64,000 nt of DNA, taken from Epiperipatus broadwayi. Its lineage: Eukaryota; Onychophora; Udeonychophora; Euonychophora; Peripatidae. The stretch is from NCBI GenBank assembly GCA_028023455.1, contig JAQFVV010000454.1:372001-436000 (forward strand), written 5' to 3'. Positions 13,003-23,486 of the stretch are shown piece by piece. The first letter of the stretch is position 1. Each line of letters opens with the position of its first letter. Below the pieces are notes generated by a model. It had not been told where the DNA came from, searched no databases, and worked only from the letters and a program-made list of their open reading frames with translations. Both the position numbers and the translations under genes were made by a program.

Positions 13003-14163
13003 CTATGAATTGACAGATAAGCTTTCCGATAGTGAATTAATTATTTTTTCTATAGCTGGCAGTAACTGATTCTGTATTGTGCTTCTTGTGGCATTAAGTG
13101 AGAGATGAAATGGAATTCCAAGAAAGTTATGTGGTGTGGTTTTGGTTAGAGATGCAATTGGCTGGCCAGTGAAAATGTTCCATATTGCTGTTTTTTCTCT
13201 GTTAAATTTGAGTGCATGTGTTAATGTGTAGTTCTCAAGAATAGATTGTAATTTAGGAAGTGACTTTTTAGAAGGCAGGAACACCACTATATCATCCATG
13301 TAGGAAAGATGGTTTATTTGTTGTTTCAGGTCCCTTATATATATTCCAGGTATCTTTGCCTCTATTTCAGCAAGTAATGGATTGATATAGGTGATAAAAA
13401 GCAGGGAACTCAGAGGGGATCCCTGTGGGATGGATGTGTGGGGTAGGAAGCTTGGAGACATCTTGCCATTGAGCGTAATGTGAATATCTCTATTGTGAAG
13501 TAGGTTTGCTAGTATGTACATCAGAGGTATAGGAATGTTGTAGCTACTGATTTCTTCCAGCAGTTTCAGAATTGGAATTGAATCAAATGCTGCTTCAATG
13601 TCAAGCTGAATCACCACTGGCCCAATTTTTTTGGTTAGTCTGACTTCATCTATTATTGTCTTAAACAGGACAAGTGCTTCCGGTATGGAGCTGCCTTTTT
13701 TAGCAAACTGGTATGTAGAAATTTTTGGTAGAATTAAAGGCTGAATTTTGTCTTTGACTATGGATTCAATAATTTTTATAATAAGAGGGGACATGGATAT
13801 TGGTCTGAGGTTGGTTAGTGGAGAAGGGTGAATGGGCTTTTTGAGGAAGGGGACTAGCGATACCGGGTAGAGCTGCTCAATTGAGTGGATCTGGTTAGAG
13901 AGATAGGTAATCATATTTAATATTATTGGTGTTGTGAAGTAGTTCAGATGATGAAGTATAAATTTGGGGATGGCATGTACTCCGGGGTGAGAGTTATTTG
14001 GATATGCTTGGATTTTTGTAGCTATGTCTTTTCTGGATATGTTATGATGATCTGTTGTGATGCCAAAGTGGAATGGAAACAAGCAAGGTGGTGATGTTTT
14101 CTGAAATCGGTCTTTGAAATGGTTATAAATTTGTAATGTCATATTTTCCCCTGTTAAGGTTTT
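13003..14163 (-). pseudogene. LINE-B ORF2 reverse transcriptase domain
   Basis: This is the RNA-dependent DNA polymerase that copies element RNA at the nicked target. Motifs seen in order are PGVHAIPKFIL (finger), SLVPFLKK with LRPIS (motif 2), LDIEAAFDSIP (first catalytic Asp), IPQGSPLSSLLF (QGSPLSP-like motif) and the catalytic box SYMDDIVVFL, then LGIPFHL. It is in frame with the endonuclease piece upstream. Only one TGA codon at 14164-14166 separates them, so a single substitution broke the polyprotein here. It ends with a shift into the next frame at about 13010-13040. Confidence 0.9.
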
Positions 14164-15288
14164 TCAGTTTGAAAGTATAGAGGATGGAGTGAGCTTTTTT
14201 GAACTGTAGCCAAGGGCCCAGCGAATGTAACCTTTTGACCAATTATGTGTGTTTTTTAGAAAGAGTTTGGCTTTTTTTATTGAAATATATTCTGCTAATG
14301 TGATCTGCGTCTGTTTATATTCCTGTTTTAGCAATAAAATTGAGCTAATTGAGGTTGAGTTGCTGGGTGTGCTTTTAAGTTTTAAATGTAGAGTGTCTAA
14401 TTTTTTCATTAGATAGGTTGGAGATGGATTTCTATTGGTGTAATGTTTAATTGTGGAAGAGATGACATTTATAAATGTGAACCATGCCTCTGTTGGGTTG
14501 AGTGACAAAATATTAATTTTATTGAAATATATATATATTTCAGAGATTATTGCCTCTGGAGCACTGGATTTAAGTAACAATCTAGTAGTGTTGTTAAATG
14601 AGAGACCTGACTGGAGATGTAGATCTATTTGTAGTTGTATATTGAGTGCCATGTGATCAGAAAAGGAAACTGGACATAATGAAGGTTTTATTATGTAATG
14701 TAGATCAGGGGAGTAGAAGAGGAGATCAATCAATGTGGAATGTTTTTGAGTGTAGAATGATATGTCATTGGATGAGAAGAAGCCATCTGCGCTCATGAGT
14801 TTTTTATTTATGAGATGTAAATATTTGCGAGTGAAATCAGAATATGACATGTTAAAGTCACCAGTTAATATTGTGGGATGTGGGTTTGTTGCCAAAATAA
14901 GGTTTCAGACGTGTGCTCTTCCGATCTGGTGAATAAGTAGTGGTTGGTTATATAAGTACAAGGTGATTATGTTTATTACATAGGCTGAGTTTTGAAAGGT
15001 TATTATGCTCATGTGTGGGTTTAGGAAAAGCAGTTTAAATGATTGAAGAGGAGAGTTTCTATGAATAAGAAATCCAACTCCAGCAGCAGATAAGTTTGAT
15101 AAGGAAAAGTTGCAGTAACCAAATCTATTTAGGTATTTGTCAGGTTTGTAGGTGGAATTGATCGAATATTTGGTCTCCGTAAAAAGCAGTAAGTGAGGAT
15201 TGAATTGATTAATCCAATTTGCTATGGCGAATAATCTATGTGGTGAGTTGATTCCTCTGACATTGACTGTAGTGATTGATAACACCAT
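14164..15288 (-). pseudogene. LINE-B ORF2 endonuclease, interrupted by adapter sequence
   Basis: This is an APE-type endonuclease. It starts MVLSITTVNVRGINSP with the conserved Asn, then FTETKY (catalytic Glu), GVGFLIHR, GDFNMSYSD (Asp and Asn), STLIDLLFYSP and SFSDHMAL (final Asp-His). The two halves (15288-14928 and 14895-14164) are in the same frame. Between them lies an Illumina adapter read-through that gives the false ending IGRAHV and a stop. Compared with LINE-A, the distance between the flanking motifs is nearly normal, so the adapter has replaced about the same number of bases. The real gene is probably continuous here. Confidence 0.88.
14904..14927. other. Illumina TruSeq adapter remnant (assembly artefact)
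   Basis: A 24-base stretch beginning TTCAGACGTGTG and ending CTCTTCCGATCT is identical to the 3' end of the TruSeq read-2 adapter as I know it. It breaks the LINE-B endonuclease frame. It is not biological. Confidence 0.95.
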
Positions 15289-15381
15289 TGTAATGTTTAG
15301 TGTGTGGGCAGCTGATTATGAATATGTAGATTCTATAGAAGATCCTTAGATATGGGAATCAATGGGTTGGAGCTGACGTCA

Positions 15382-15394
15382 GCTCTTCCGATCT
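15382..15394. other. Second Illumina adapter core (assembly artefact)
   Basis: GCTCTTCCGATCT is the 13-base core shared by both TruSeq adapters. It lies where LINE-B ORF1 should run on towards ORF2 and creates the false C-terminus LDRKS-stop. The bases just upstream do not match a full adapter. Confidence 0.85.
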
Positions 15395-17484
15395 AGATTG
15401 CAATCATCTATGGAAGGCGGTTTATTTTTAACCTTTTTAGTGACTCTGTGATAACCATCCACACCCTCAAGAAATTTCATTTGTTCTGGAGAACCAGAAG
15501 AATCAACTGATAAACACTGCCTAGTCCAGTAGCCAGTTTCAGTGCCTTTGTTGTCTGGGATAGGTGATGAGGTGGGTCTTAGCTTTTTTCTGAGTGGAGT
15601 TAAACTTTCTTTTTTATCTATGTGGTTAGTAGTGGTTGATTGGGTGTTATGCACTATGATTTTGTCTTCAGTTGAGTTATCAGTGGTGGCTTTTTTTTTC
15701 TTTCTTTTGTCATTGTTTTTCTTCTTTCTCTTTGCAATTTTAAAAAGGGAAGAATCTGTTGTGCTATCTTCAGAGTGGTAAGATGAAGAGTCTTCATCCA
15801 TGCAATCCTCATCTTGATCAGAGTAGTTGGAATTGATTGCTGCTGAGTTATTAATTGTGACAATATTATTATCAGTAGGTGTGTGGGTGGGATGTTCAAT
15901 TGGTTGTTTAGTAGCTAGGTTGATAGTTGGTTTTGAAGTACTTTGAATTATTTTATTACTGGTTACTTGAGGTGTGGCAGTTACCTGGTTTGATTGTGGA
16001 AATGTTGAGCATTGATGATGTTTAGTGAGTTTAAGGCTGCATTTAGGGCAAAGCTTATTAGGGCAATTTTTAATCAAGTGAGATCTTTGCTTACATGAGA
16101 AACATTGTGGTGGTGTACCTTTAAATGTGATGATGAGTTGTGCACTCTCACTTTCATGTAGAGTTGGGATATCTGTTGGATTGACATTTTTATATAGACT
16201 AATGTTGAAAGTGGCAATGTTAGTATAAACCGGTGCCGCTGCTTTTTTTTCCATAAAATAGTTAAAATTGGAGATTTTTCCGTATTTATTTAATATTAAA
16301 TGTAAATCCATTTCTGTAAAATCTGGGTAGCAATTTTTAATTTGTCCAAATGCCACTAGGGGGCGATTAATATCAATGAAGCAAATTATTCGGTTACCGA
16401 GAAATTTAATGTTATTCTCAAAAATTTCTTTTTGCTTTTTGTTATGAAATTCTAAGCACAAATACCTATTATTAGGAAGGAATAATACTTTATAAATATA
16501 TGACCACAATTTTTTTTCGGTCAATAATTGATAGAACTCTTCTGTGGGAAATCTACTTAGATCACATTTAGTATTGGTGACGGTAATAATTACGGTTTTG
16601 TCGTTCTTATATTTTTTAAGAGATTGGATTAAACTGGTAGGTACGGTTGCGTTAAACTTGGTACAATATTCTTGATAATTTTCCAGCATGATATGGTGAG
16701 GTTCACATATATCATCATCTTGTATTTGCTCTTCAAGATCGTTTTCTAGACCGAAAAGTTCCGTGATATTTTTTGATTCTGCTTGCGCACTCTCGCACAA
16801 TTTTTCTTCGGAATTCCGTACTGCATTCGCGTAAGTGAATTCATTATTTATTTGCGTATTGTCGTTGGTAGTTAAATTGAGTGATTTCCCACGTAAATTA
16901 CTATCATTTGGGTATACGTTATTAGACGAAGGTTTTTTAGCTTTTGGTAAATGAGGAAAATGATCTGTGTTTCTGTTAAGCCCGTGAATTTCGGTCTCTT
17001 TGTCCGACTGATAGCTTAATGAGGTATTAGTATTTTTTATTGCTCCCGCGTAGGTGAAGTTTTTGTTAGTTTGCTTATTGCTTGTATGTGGAGTTAATCC
17101 GTTATCCAACGAGCTACTATTAATTATGTTAGTTGTATTTAAATCGTGTTTGTCACTGCTGTGAAGTATGGAAGCATGATTACTATTGGTCAAAGGCCCT
17201 CGTATGTTCAGATTCGGCTCAGTGCATTCAGTAACTATGCTGGTAGACTTCGACGAATTTATTGAAGTAATATGACTAGAATATATTTCTTGGTTAGCGT
17301 CATTCTGCAAACCAGAATCACTATCTAATTGTAAGATGATATTATTAACTGAATTAGTAGGTTCACTGATTACAGTGGATGTATGAGCATTAACGTTCGT
17401 CGATGCCTTATATACCGTAGGTGTTTGTGCAATAACGTTCATCAACGCCATGTTTGCAGAAATAGACGGAGCGTTTTGCTCCAT
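15395..17484 (-). CDS. LINE-B ORF1, zinc-knuckle Gag-like protein (C-term cut by adapter)
   Basis: An open frame of about 695 true residues starts at MEQNAPSIS. The first 250 residues are Ser/Thr/Asn-rich and low in complexity. A folded-looking domain follows at residues about 275-400 (TVIITVTNTKCDLSRFP, NRYLCLEFHNKKQKEIF, GQIKNCYPDFTEMDL), resembling an RRM-like or Gag-like fold and matching LINE-A. Two zinc fingers lie at residues 461-492, first CX2CX4HX4C (CFSCKQRSHLIKNC) and then a variant CPKC..HHQC. The tail is acidic, then Lys-rich (KRKKKNNDKRKKKK), which would suit nucleic-acid binding or nuclear entry. No internal stop is present, so it is younger or better preserved than LINE-A. The end is an adapter artefact, and the true C-terminus is missing. 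Confidence 0.85.
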
Positions 17485-17680
17485 TAAAGAAAAGACAAAT
17501 AATTAAGGAATTAATACAGGTTTTTCACTTACCAAACTACCAAGAATTTATGGAGTAGGTTTAAAGCAATAACTATGATTGAATATAATCCTATCACTGT
17601 TGCTTATTATAACAAAAATCTATGGACTTTGAGAGAGGTTTTGTGCAGAACTAAAGCATGGCCGCCATCTTGGCTATATA
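17485..17680 (-). other. LINE-B 5' UTR
   Basis: About 196 bp lie between the ORF1 start and the CTA array. It carries the YY1-type box at its outer end and no ORF. Confidence 0.6.
17658..17675 (-). promoter_or_regulatory. YY1-type site at the 5' end of LINE-B
   Basis: GCCGCCATCTTG on the plus strand (CAAGATGGCGGC on the element strand) matches the known YY1 consensus. It lies within about 10-20 bases of the element start. Human L1 has a YY1 site in the same place that fixes its transcription start, so a like role is inferred here. Confidence 0.6.
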
Positions 17681-17840
<160 letters not shown>

Positions 17841-17842
17841 TG

Positions 17843-18215
17843 TTAATACAAAAGTAAAACTCTCCATACAGTAATGCTGCTCAGTGCAAGCCAGAGTAAT
17901 CAATGGATGCAGGAAGGTTTGAACATAAAATCCCTATCTAGTGTCTACTCATCCATTTGTGGATTTTATCAGTGAGGAACTTTGGTTCTAAGAGTACTGC
18001 ATCTAGATTTTAGGATCTAATGCAACCCTACAGTAGCCATTTTTTATCTTTTTAGTTAACTATAAAGCTTTGAATTCAAAATGAAGACATAATAATGTTT
18101 TCAATTCATTTTGGTGTCTTTGGTTCTTTAATAACTACAGTCACCATAATCATATTGGGCAGAATTGGTATTAAAGAATGGTGATCGTGTGATGGTTAGT
18201 GGTTTTATATTCTAA
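17843..18215 (-). mobile_element. HHR-A element, degraded copy
   Basis: It starts with AAACTCTCCATACAGTA, the reverse complement of the constant HHR-A 3' end, and follows the HHR-A unit on the minus strand through TCAATGGATGCAGGAAGG and AAAATCCCTATCTAG to TTTTGGTGTCTTTGG. The ribozyme region (about 17965-18000) has lost the GAAA side and most of stem II. It abuts the compound microsatellite. Confidence 0.75.
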
Positions 18216-19728
18216 AAATTAAAATTTTATTATGCTTCTTTATTTTAAAATGAAATTAACTTTATTACAATAATATTGCTATGGAAACCAACTGGAAACT
18301 TTGAGATTGTTTGCCTTACACAAACGGAATCACAGTGGCTTTTTTATCATGATATTTAGCGATTAAGCCAATTGCACATGCGCTTTAAAAATAAATTATA
18401 AATGAATACTCAATTTTTCCAGATACGAGATATAGTATTTTAGAAAGAATGGAACGAATCACCCATTCTTTCAGACCCAAACGTTTATGTATGGGGCAAA
18501 TCTTAAGTGTGTGAAAATAAGAGTGTGGCAGTGTTACATGATCACTTTAAATTACATTTGTTATGTTTGAATGATAGCGCTATATAAAATAATATCTCAT
18601 CACGATAATTATAAGAGGAAAGTCAAAAAAATTGTAATGACTATTTAAGTTGATAATGCAGTTTCTGGGGTAAAATTTCTTAGTCTGATCTTTTTAGTGG
18701 TGTGGCTGATTATGAAACTGTGAATAAAGAAATGCCTTAGAAATTAACTTCAATCATGCCAGTCTATTAATTATATCTGAAGATGAAAATATATGACACT
18801 TTCTAGAAAAAACTTGCACTCTAATGAGTTATCAAAAGGGAAACATTCTTCTATAAATTAATTTATAAATCTACTTCATTTTGATGCTCTTAATAACAGA
18901 AAAAACTATTCTGATTAAATTACTGATGAAACAAACCAAGAGAAGTTAAAATATTAGAAAATTGTTTGCAGACATATATGACCATATATGTACATTCACA
19001 AGCTAATGAAGCATGATTGAGGTCATAGAGATATCAATAGGCAATTAAATGAACTTAATATAAACTTTTTTGTTGATGAATTATTATAAATCCACAAAGA
19101 TTTGTCCTATATGCTCTTCATACAACATTAGATGTAAATATATAATTACATTTTTAAATATGATTCTTATTCTGTTTATTAATTAAAATTATTGTTATTG
19201 TTAATAATTTTGTTACTTGTTTATTTCTTATCCAAATTTCAAGCAGATTATTTTAGTTTGTCATTTAATCATATTATTAATGTGGAGAGGATAACGATCA
19301 GGTCACATGATTGAATCTGCATAAAAACTTGTTTTGATTTCTTTTTATGTATGTTCAGGCTAATTGTTATCCATGACTATATAAATTAATCATTAAAAAT
19401 AAAATTCATATAGTCACTTCACAATATACGTGGATACCCCGTTAGATGTTTATAATTGCTCTAGACTAAAACTAATTTGTATATATTGGCATTTATTTAT
19501 TATTTTGATCAATTATCACTTGTTAAAAGGGTGATTACTGTTATAATATATATATATTCAATTTAGAAAATAATCTCTATATTGCGTGTGTGTTTTATTC
19601 ATTACTTGATGTTATTTTTGTCATTTTTTCAGTAAAGCTAAATTAAAAGTCTTTAAATAATCCTTTGTAGAAAAAAATCTTATTCAGCAATCCTACCAAA
19701 AGACGATCTTACTAGACTAGCCTATTTC
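18216..19728. other. AT-rich spacer, nothing recognised
   Basis: I saw no ORF of note, repeat or RNA. Confidence 0.5.
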
Positions 19729-19740
19729 AAGATGGTAAGA

Positions 19741-20052
19741 TGGTAAGACTATATAAGCTATTGAACTTAGATTGAAAATATTATCATATTTTCAATTTCA
19801 TTCTCATAGTTTTGTAGTTAAGTAGAGTTAAAAGGTGGCTGCTGGAGAGTTGCATTAAATCCTAAGATCTAGATGCAGTGCTCTCAGATCCAAGGCTTCT
19901 CACTGATGAAGGCCACAAGCCAGAAACTAGTCTGGGGATATTGGATGAATAGGAACTAGATAGGAATTTTATGCACAAGTTTTCTGGCATCCATTGATTA
20001 CTCTGGTTGGCACAGGGTGGCACTACTGTATAGAGAGAGTTTTGCCTTGTTT
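19741..20052 (+). mobile_element. HHR-A element, 312 bp, with target-site duplication
   Basis: A short non-coding element with a hammerhead at 19888-19946 and the constant 3' end (GGATTTT..TTATGCACAAG, TGATTACTCTGGTTGGCAC, GAGAGTTTTGCCTTG). It is flanked by AAGATGGTAAGA (19729-19740) and AAGATGATAAGA (20053-20064), a 12-bp duplication with one mismatch. Its left end differs from other copies, so it looks 5'-variable with a fixed 3' end, as for target-primed reverse transcription. It has no ORF. Confidence 0.8.
19888..19946 (+). ncRNA. Hammerhead ribozyme, type I (HHR-A)
   Basis: CTGATGA is at 19903-19909. Stem II is GGC/GCC with the loop CACAA, closed by an A-A mismatch. GAAA is at 19923-19926. 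Stem III is the palindrome ACTAGT and the cleavage C is 19932. Stem I has an inner helix of 6 bp (TTCTCA with TGGGGA, two G-T) and an outer helix of 6 bp (ATCCAA with TTGGAT) across an internal loop. All invariant core bases are present. Confidence 0.85.
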
Positions 20053-20064
20053 AAGATGATAAGA

Positions 20065-20514
20065 GGTTAGTCACTTTTCCTCTTTTTTTTTTTTACCTAT
20101 GGCTAAGAATAACTGGATAATGCTTACCAAATAACATACTAGTTAGGCCAATGAAGTCAATTATTGGGGAAAAATTATAAGTCTGCTTATAATTAAAAAC
20201 AATTCTTTTTGCCCTGCCTAGATTATTGTGATTTTGACAGACAGATGCATTATCTATACTACCATGAAACCTTTCACTATATATCTATATATACATTAGA
20301 TTTTAAAATTTTTTTTTATCAATGCATCCCTCATTTAGACTCTGCCATATTGACGTTTATCAGCATAGAAAATTAGGTTACCCTCTCCCAATACTAAGTA
20401 CTTTTGAATCATTTCCCCTGCATCAAAACATAGAATAGTTTAATTATATATATATAATATTATATTTATTTAAACTTAATTTAATATATTGTATTTCTCT
20501 GAAGGTGTGTGATG
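20065..20514. other. AT-rich spacer, nothing recognised
   Basis: No feature that I can support. Confidence 0.45.
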
Positions 20515-21070
20515 GTGGCGTTCTAGTTGCATTTTTATGTTGGATTATTTCCATCATCTAATATGAGTATTGACTGTCTTTAGAAAAATTTAACTTTGAT
20601 TTTAAATATTCGAAATACATTCAACTGCTAATAACAGCACATCAAACAGATTAGTATGTGCACAAAGTTTCGAGAGGTATTATTCTCCCCTCTTTTTGCA
20701 GGTATTGCTGGCCTGACCAGTGACAGTACTAACATGGAATTCGAACCTGGCCCCTTAGATTCTTGAATACTGAAATTTTAATCTAATACCCTGCTCAGTT
20801 GCTTACAGCGTTACCTTAAAATTCAATACTCAAGAATCTAAGAGTCCAGGTTCGAATCCCATGCTAGGACTGTCACTGGTCAGGCCAGCAACACTGAAGA
20901 AGAGGGGAGAATAATACCTCTCGAAACATTGTGGATATACTAACCTGTTTGATGTGCTATTACTAATAGTTGAATGTATTTGGAATATTTAAAATAAAAG
21001 TTAAATTTTTCTGAAGACATTTAATACTCATATTAGATGATGTAAATAGTCCAATATAAAAATACAATTA
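20515..21070. mobile_element. Inverted-repeat element with tRNA-like centre and hammerhead-like box
   Basis: Two arms of about 250 bp are inverted copies of each other. TTCAACTGCTAATAACAGCAC near 20617 pairs with GTGCTATTACTAATAGTTGAA near 20955, and GAGAGGTATTATTCTCCCC near 20672 pairs with GGGGAGAATAATACCTCTC near 20905. The centre holds a B-box GGTTCGAATCCC at about 20850 with AGAATCTAAG upstream, and its inverted twin at about 20737, so a tRNA-derived head is likely. At 20894-20926 the right arm reads CTGAAGA, a stem AGAGG/CCTCT, then GAAAC. The bases that follow do not give a good stem I or an allowed cleavage base, so it is at most a ribozyme relic. Confidence 0.65.
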
Positions 21071-21774
21071 ACTTAATATATATATTGCATAGCAACAATT
21101 ATTAATTACGGTATTTGGATTGTTTATTTTACTCACATATTTATATGACTCAATGATAATTTTAATATAAAATCTTTCTAACTGTATGAGTGGTACTAAA
21201 TAAAAGAGATAACATTTAATAGAATTGAAAATGATGCATTTTGAGTAGTTATAAAATTAATTTTTAATTTTATATTGATTTGTTTCTTTTTTTCTCAAGG
21301 TTGTTTTACAAATTTCTTCTCTTTTTGGTGTATAGAATCACTTAAAAAAGATAGTTATATATATTTTTAATTTATTTTATTAAAATGTATTTTATGTTCA
21401 ATTGAAAATCTAATGTAAAATTATTTGTTTGTTTTTTTTAGTTTAATATTTTATTATGTTTATTAAATGAAAAGTTTTATACAGCAACAATTTCACTTAA
21501 CTTTTTTAAGCATTTATTCGAAGCATTATAAACAGAACTCTTTGAAGAGCTTTTAACCATAATTAAGTAAAAAAAACAAATTAGATTGTTTTTTTTTTTT
21601 TTTTTGGCTATGAAAATTCTTTAATAAAAAAGAGAAAGAATCTAAAAATGGTTTTTTTACTTCTTAGTGACGTATGTACACATAGAAAATGTTTACATTA
21701 TATATAATATAAATATATATATATATGTGTGTGTATGTAAACATAACTTATTACTTGTGAGATATTCTATAATA
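21071..21774. other. AT-rich spacer with poly(T) tracts
   Basis: It includes a T-run of about 20 at 21588-21606 and an (AT)n(GT)n run at 21713-21737. No gene seen. Confidence 0.5.
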
Positions 21775-22045
21775 AAGATGATGTGACGTGATGCACTGTG
21801 ACTTCTCTTTATACGGAGTCTCAGCAACTATGCCCAAAAAAACCTATTAGCCACTTTAATCCCTTTCCATTCCCCACTCAACGTTTTCCCATATCCTGCT
21901 CCCTACCATTTCTACAACATAATCTTTGTCAATTCCATAGCCTTTATATCTGAATCCCCCTTATCTTTTCCCAAACCCAGCATAAAAACCAATAACCCAT
22001 TTTCTGTAAAATCACTTTGTTTATATATAATGGGCCTGCAAACAG
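21775..22045 (-). mobile_element. LINE-C 3' end fragment
   Basis: Read on the minus strand this matches the end of LINE-C at 7885-8095: CTGGGTTTGGGAAAAGATAA, then GGGGGATTCAGATATAAAGG, TGTTGTAGAAATGG and GTGGCTAATAGG, ending in a short tail near ATCACGTCACATC. It covers only the last codons and the 3' UTR, so it is a strongly 5'-truncated insertion. Confidence 0.8.
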
Positions 22046-22361
22046 CTCCCAATTGACATGTTCAGCAGCGTCCAACTTTGGTGGGTGGTAATTAATTTAA
22101 TGCCACAATATTTTCATTTAATTTTTTTAAAAATTCATTTTTATTTTTTTTAATCCAGTTTTATAATTTTTTTTAATTCAATTTATATATTTTGAAAATA
22201 TTGTCATTATTCAAGAATTTCTTAATGAATGTGTGACTTACATGTTCAATATGAAATTCTAAAAATGTGAAACATAAAAATCTGGTAGATAATGACACAA
22301 TATGTGGATAGATATCTGTCACTTCACTTGACTGTTGTTTGCAGCATAATTTTGCGTAAAA
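22046..22361. other. AT-rich stretch left of the hAT remnant
   Basis: No feature that I can name. It may hold the hAT 5' non-coding end. Confidence 0.35.
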
Positions 22362-23486
22362 TTGTATTTTTTGACTGTAACCCAAGTTTCCATTTTGCCT
22401 CCTAAGAAAAAGTGTACTTCTTTATATTCATTTGAATATTTGGTATATGGTTTTATCGAATTGCCAGTAAATAAAACCATGCTAATATGCTTATTGTGTC
22501 AAAAATTGATTTCTAATGAAGCAATGAAACCATCTCAATTGCAAGAATGCCTTCATGCTAAACACAAAGGTAAAAGTGAAAAGTCTGTAGAATATTTTCC
22601 AAGATATTTATTTATGAGCAATTTAAAAAATGTAATACCATAACCTCAATATTTGAAAAGTATTTGACAAAAGCAAAGATAAGACCATAGCAAATTATCA
22701 GACATCTGAACTTATTGCTAAAAATGGAAGACCCATATTATTGGAGAAAAGTTCCTAAACCCATGCTTCAAAGTACTTTTTATTGATAATGAGGCATCAG
22801 GATTGAGCTGGTATTTTAACAAATTTGCTAATTAATAATAACAATTACCCAATGGATTGATTAAATGCCTGTTGAAGCCAAAAAGAAACTTGTTAATACT
22901 CTTCAAACAAAATTATTTTTTCTGCAAGTAGATGAGTCAGCAGTTATTAATAATAATGCTCTTTTAATGGCCTGTGTTTATTATTTCAATGAAAATAATT
23001 CACTGCAAGAAGAAATGCTGTTTGTGAGTAACCTTATTACTGATACAAAAGGTATATCCATTTACACTTCAATTCAATCCTATTTTGAAAAACATAACAT
23101 ACCATTAGAATATATAGTTGCTTGTGTGACAGATGGGTTCCCAGCAATGGCTGGCTGCTATTAAGGGGTTTAGCACATTTGAAGAAAACTCAATGTAAGA
23201 TGCATTTATTGCATCAGTCACAGGCAACATCTTGCTGCAACGCATACTAGCTCCAGTTTACATTTACCTTTAGCAATTGTCATAAATAATTTAACAGGAT
23301 TAAATCTAATGGAAAAAGTGGTTGAATATTCAGGCAGTTTTGTAAGCATTGTGATGAATCATATGTCTAATGTTTTATACAGAAGTGTGCTGGTTATTAG
23401 GAGGGCACTGTTTTTCACATTTTGTAAAATTATATGCCAAAGAAGTCAATATGTGCAGAAATTAAAAACACATAATATATATATAT
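22362..23486 (+). pseudogene. hAT transposase (ZBED/SCAND3-like), N-terminal part, dead
   Basis: This is DNA-transposon transposase of the hAT superfamily, which cuts and pastes DNA. The first piece has the sequence typical before and in the BED finger: YLVYGFIELP, then CLLCQKLISNEAMKPSQLQ..HAKH. One His of the finger is replaced by Cys. Stops and shifts follow at 22641-22862. The next piece (22865-23161) holds the RNase-H-like start FLQVDESAVINNNALLMACVYYF and VTDGFPAMAG, which match the LDE..D...AQL and CTDGAAAMTG stretches of this family. More broken pieces run to about 23470. The coding resumes at 30626, after the LTR element inserted here. Confidence 0.82.

Larger units (their letters stand above)
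11811..17680 (-). mobile_element. LINE-B, near-complete non-LTR retrotransposon, minus strand
   Basis: The order on the minus strand is a short 5' UTR starting with a YY1-type CAAGATGGCGGC box, ORF1 with zinc knuckles, ORF2 with APE endonuclease, reverse transcriptase and a C-terminal CCHC, then a 3' UTR of about 210 bp. Both ends abut CTA repeats in the same strand orientation (10664-11810 and 17681-17793), so the element seems to sit inside a former single array. It is about 5.9 kb long, which is usual for a full-length LINE. The defects are one in-frame stop at 14164, one frameshift near 13010-13040 and two adapter-derived stretches. Confidence 0.85.

Noticed and set aside
20894-20930. Hammerhead in the 20.9-kb inverted repeat
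   Set aside because: The base at the cleavage position is G and stem I cannot be formed. It is reported as a relic only.
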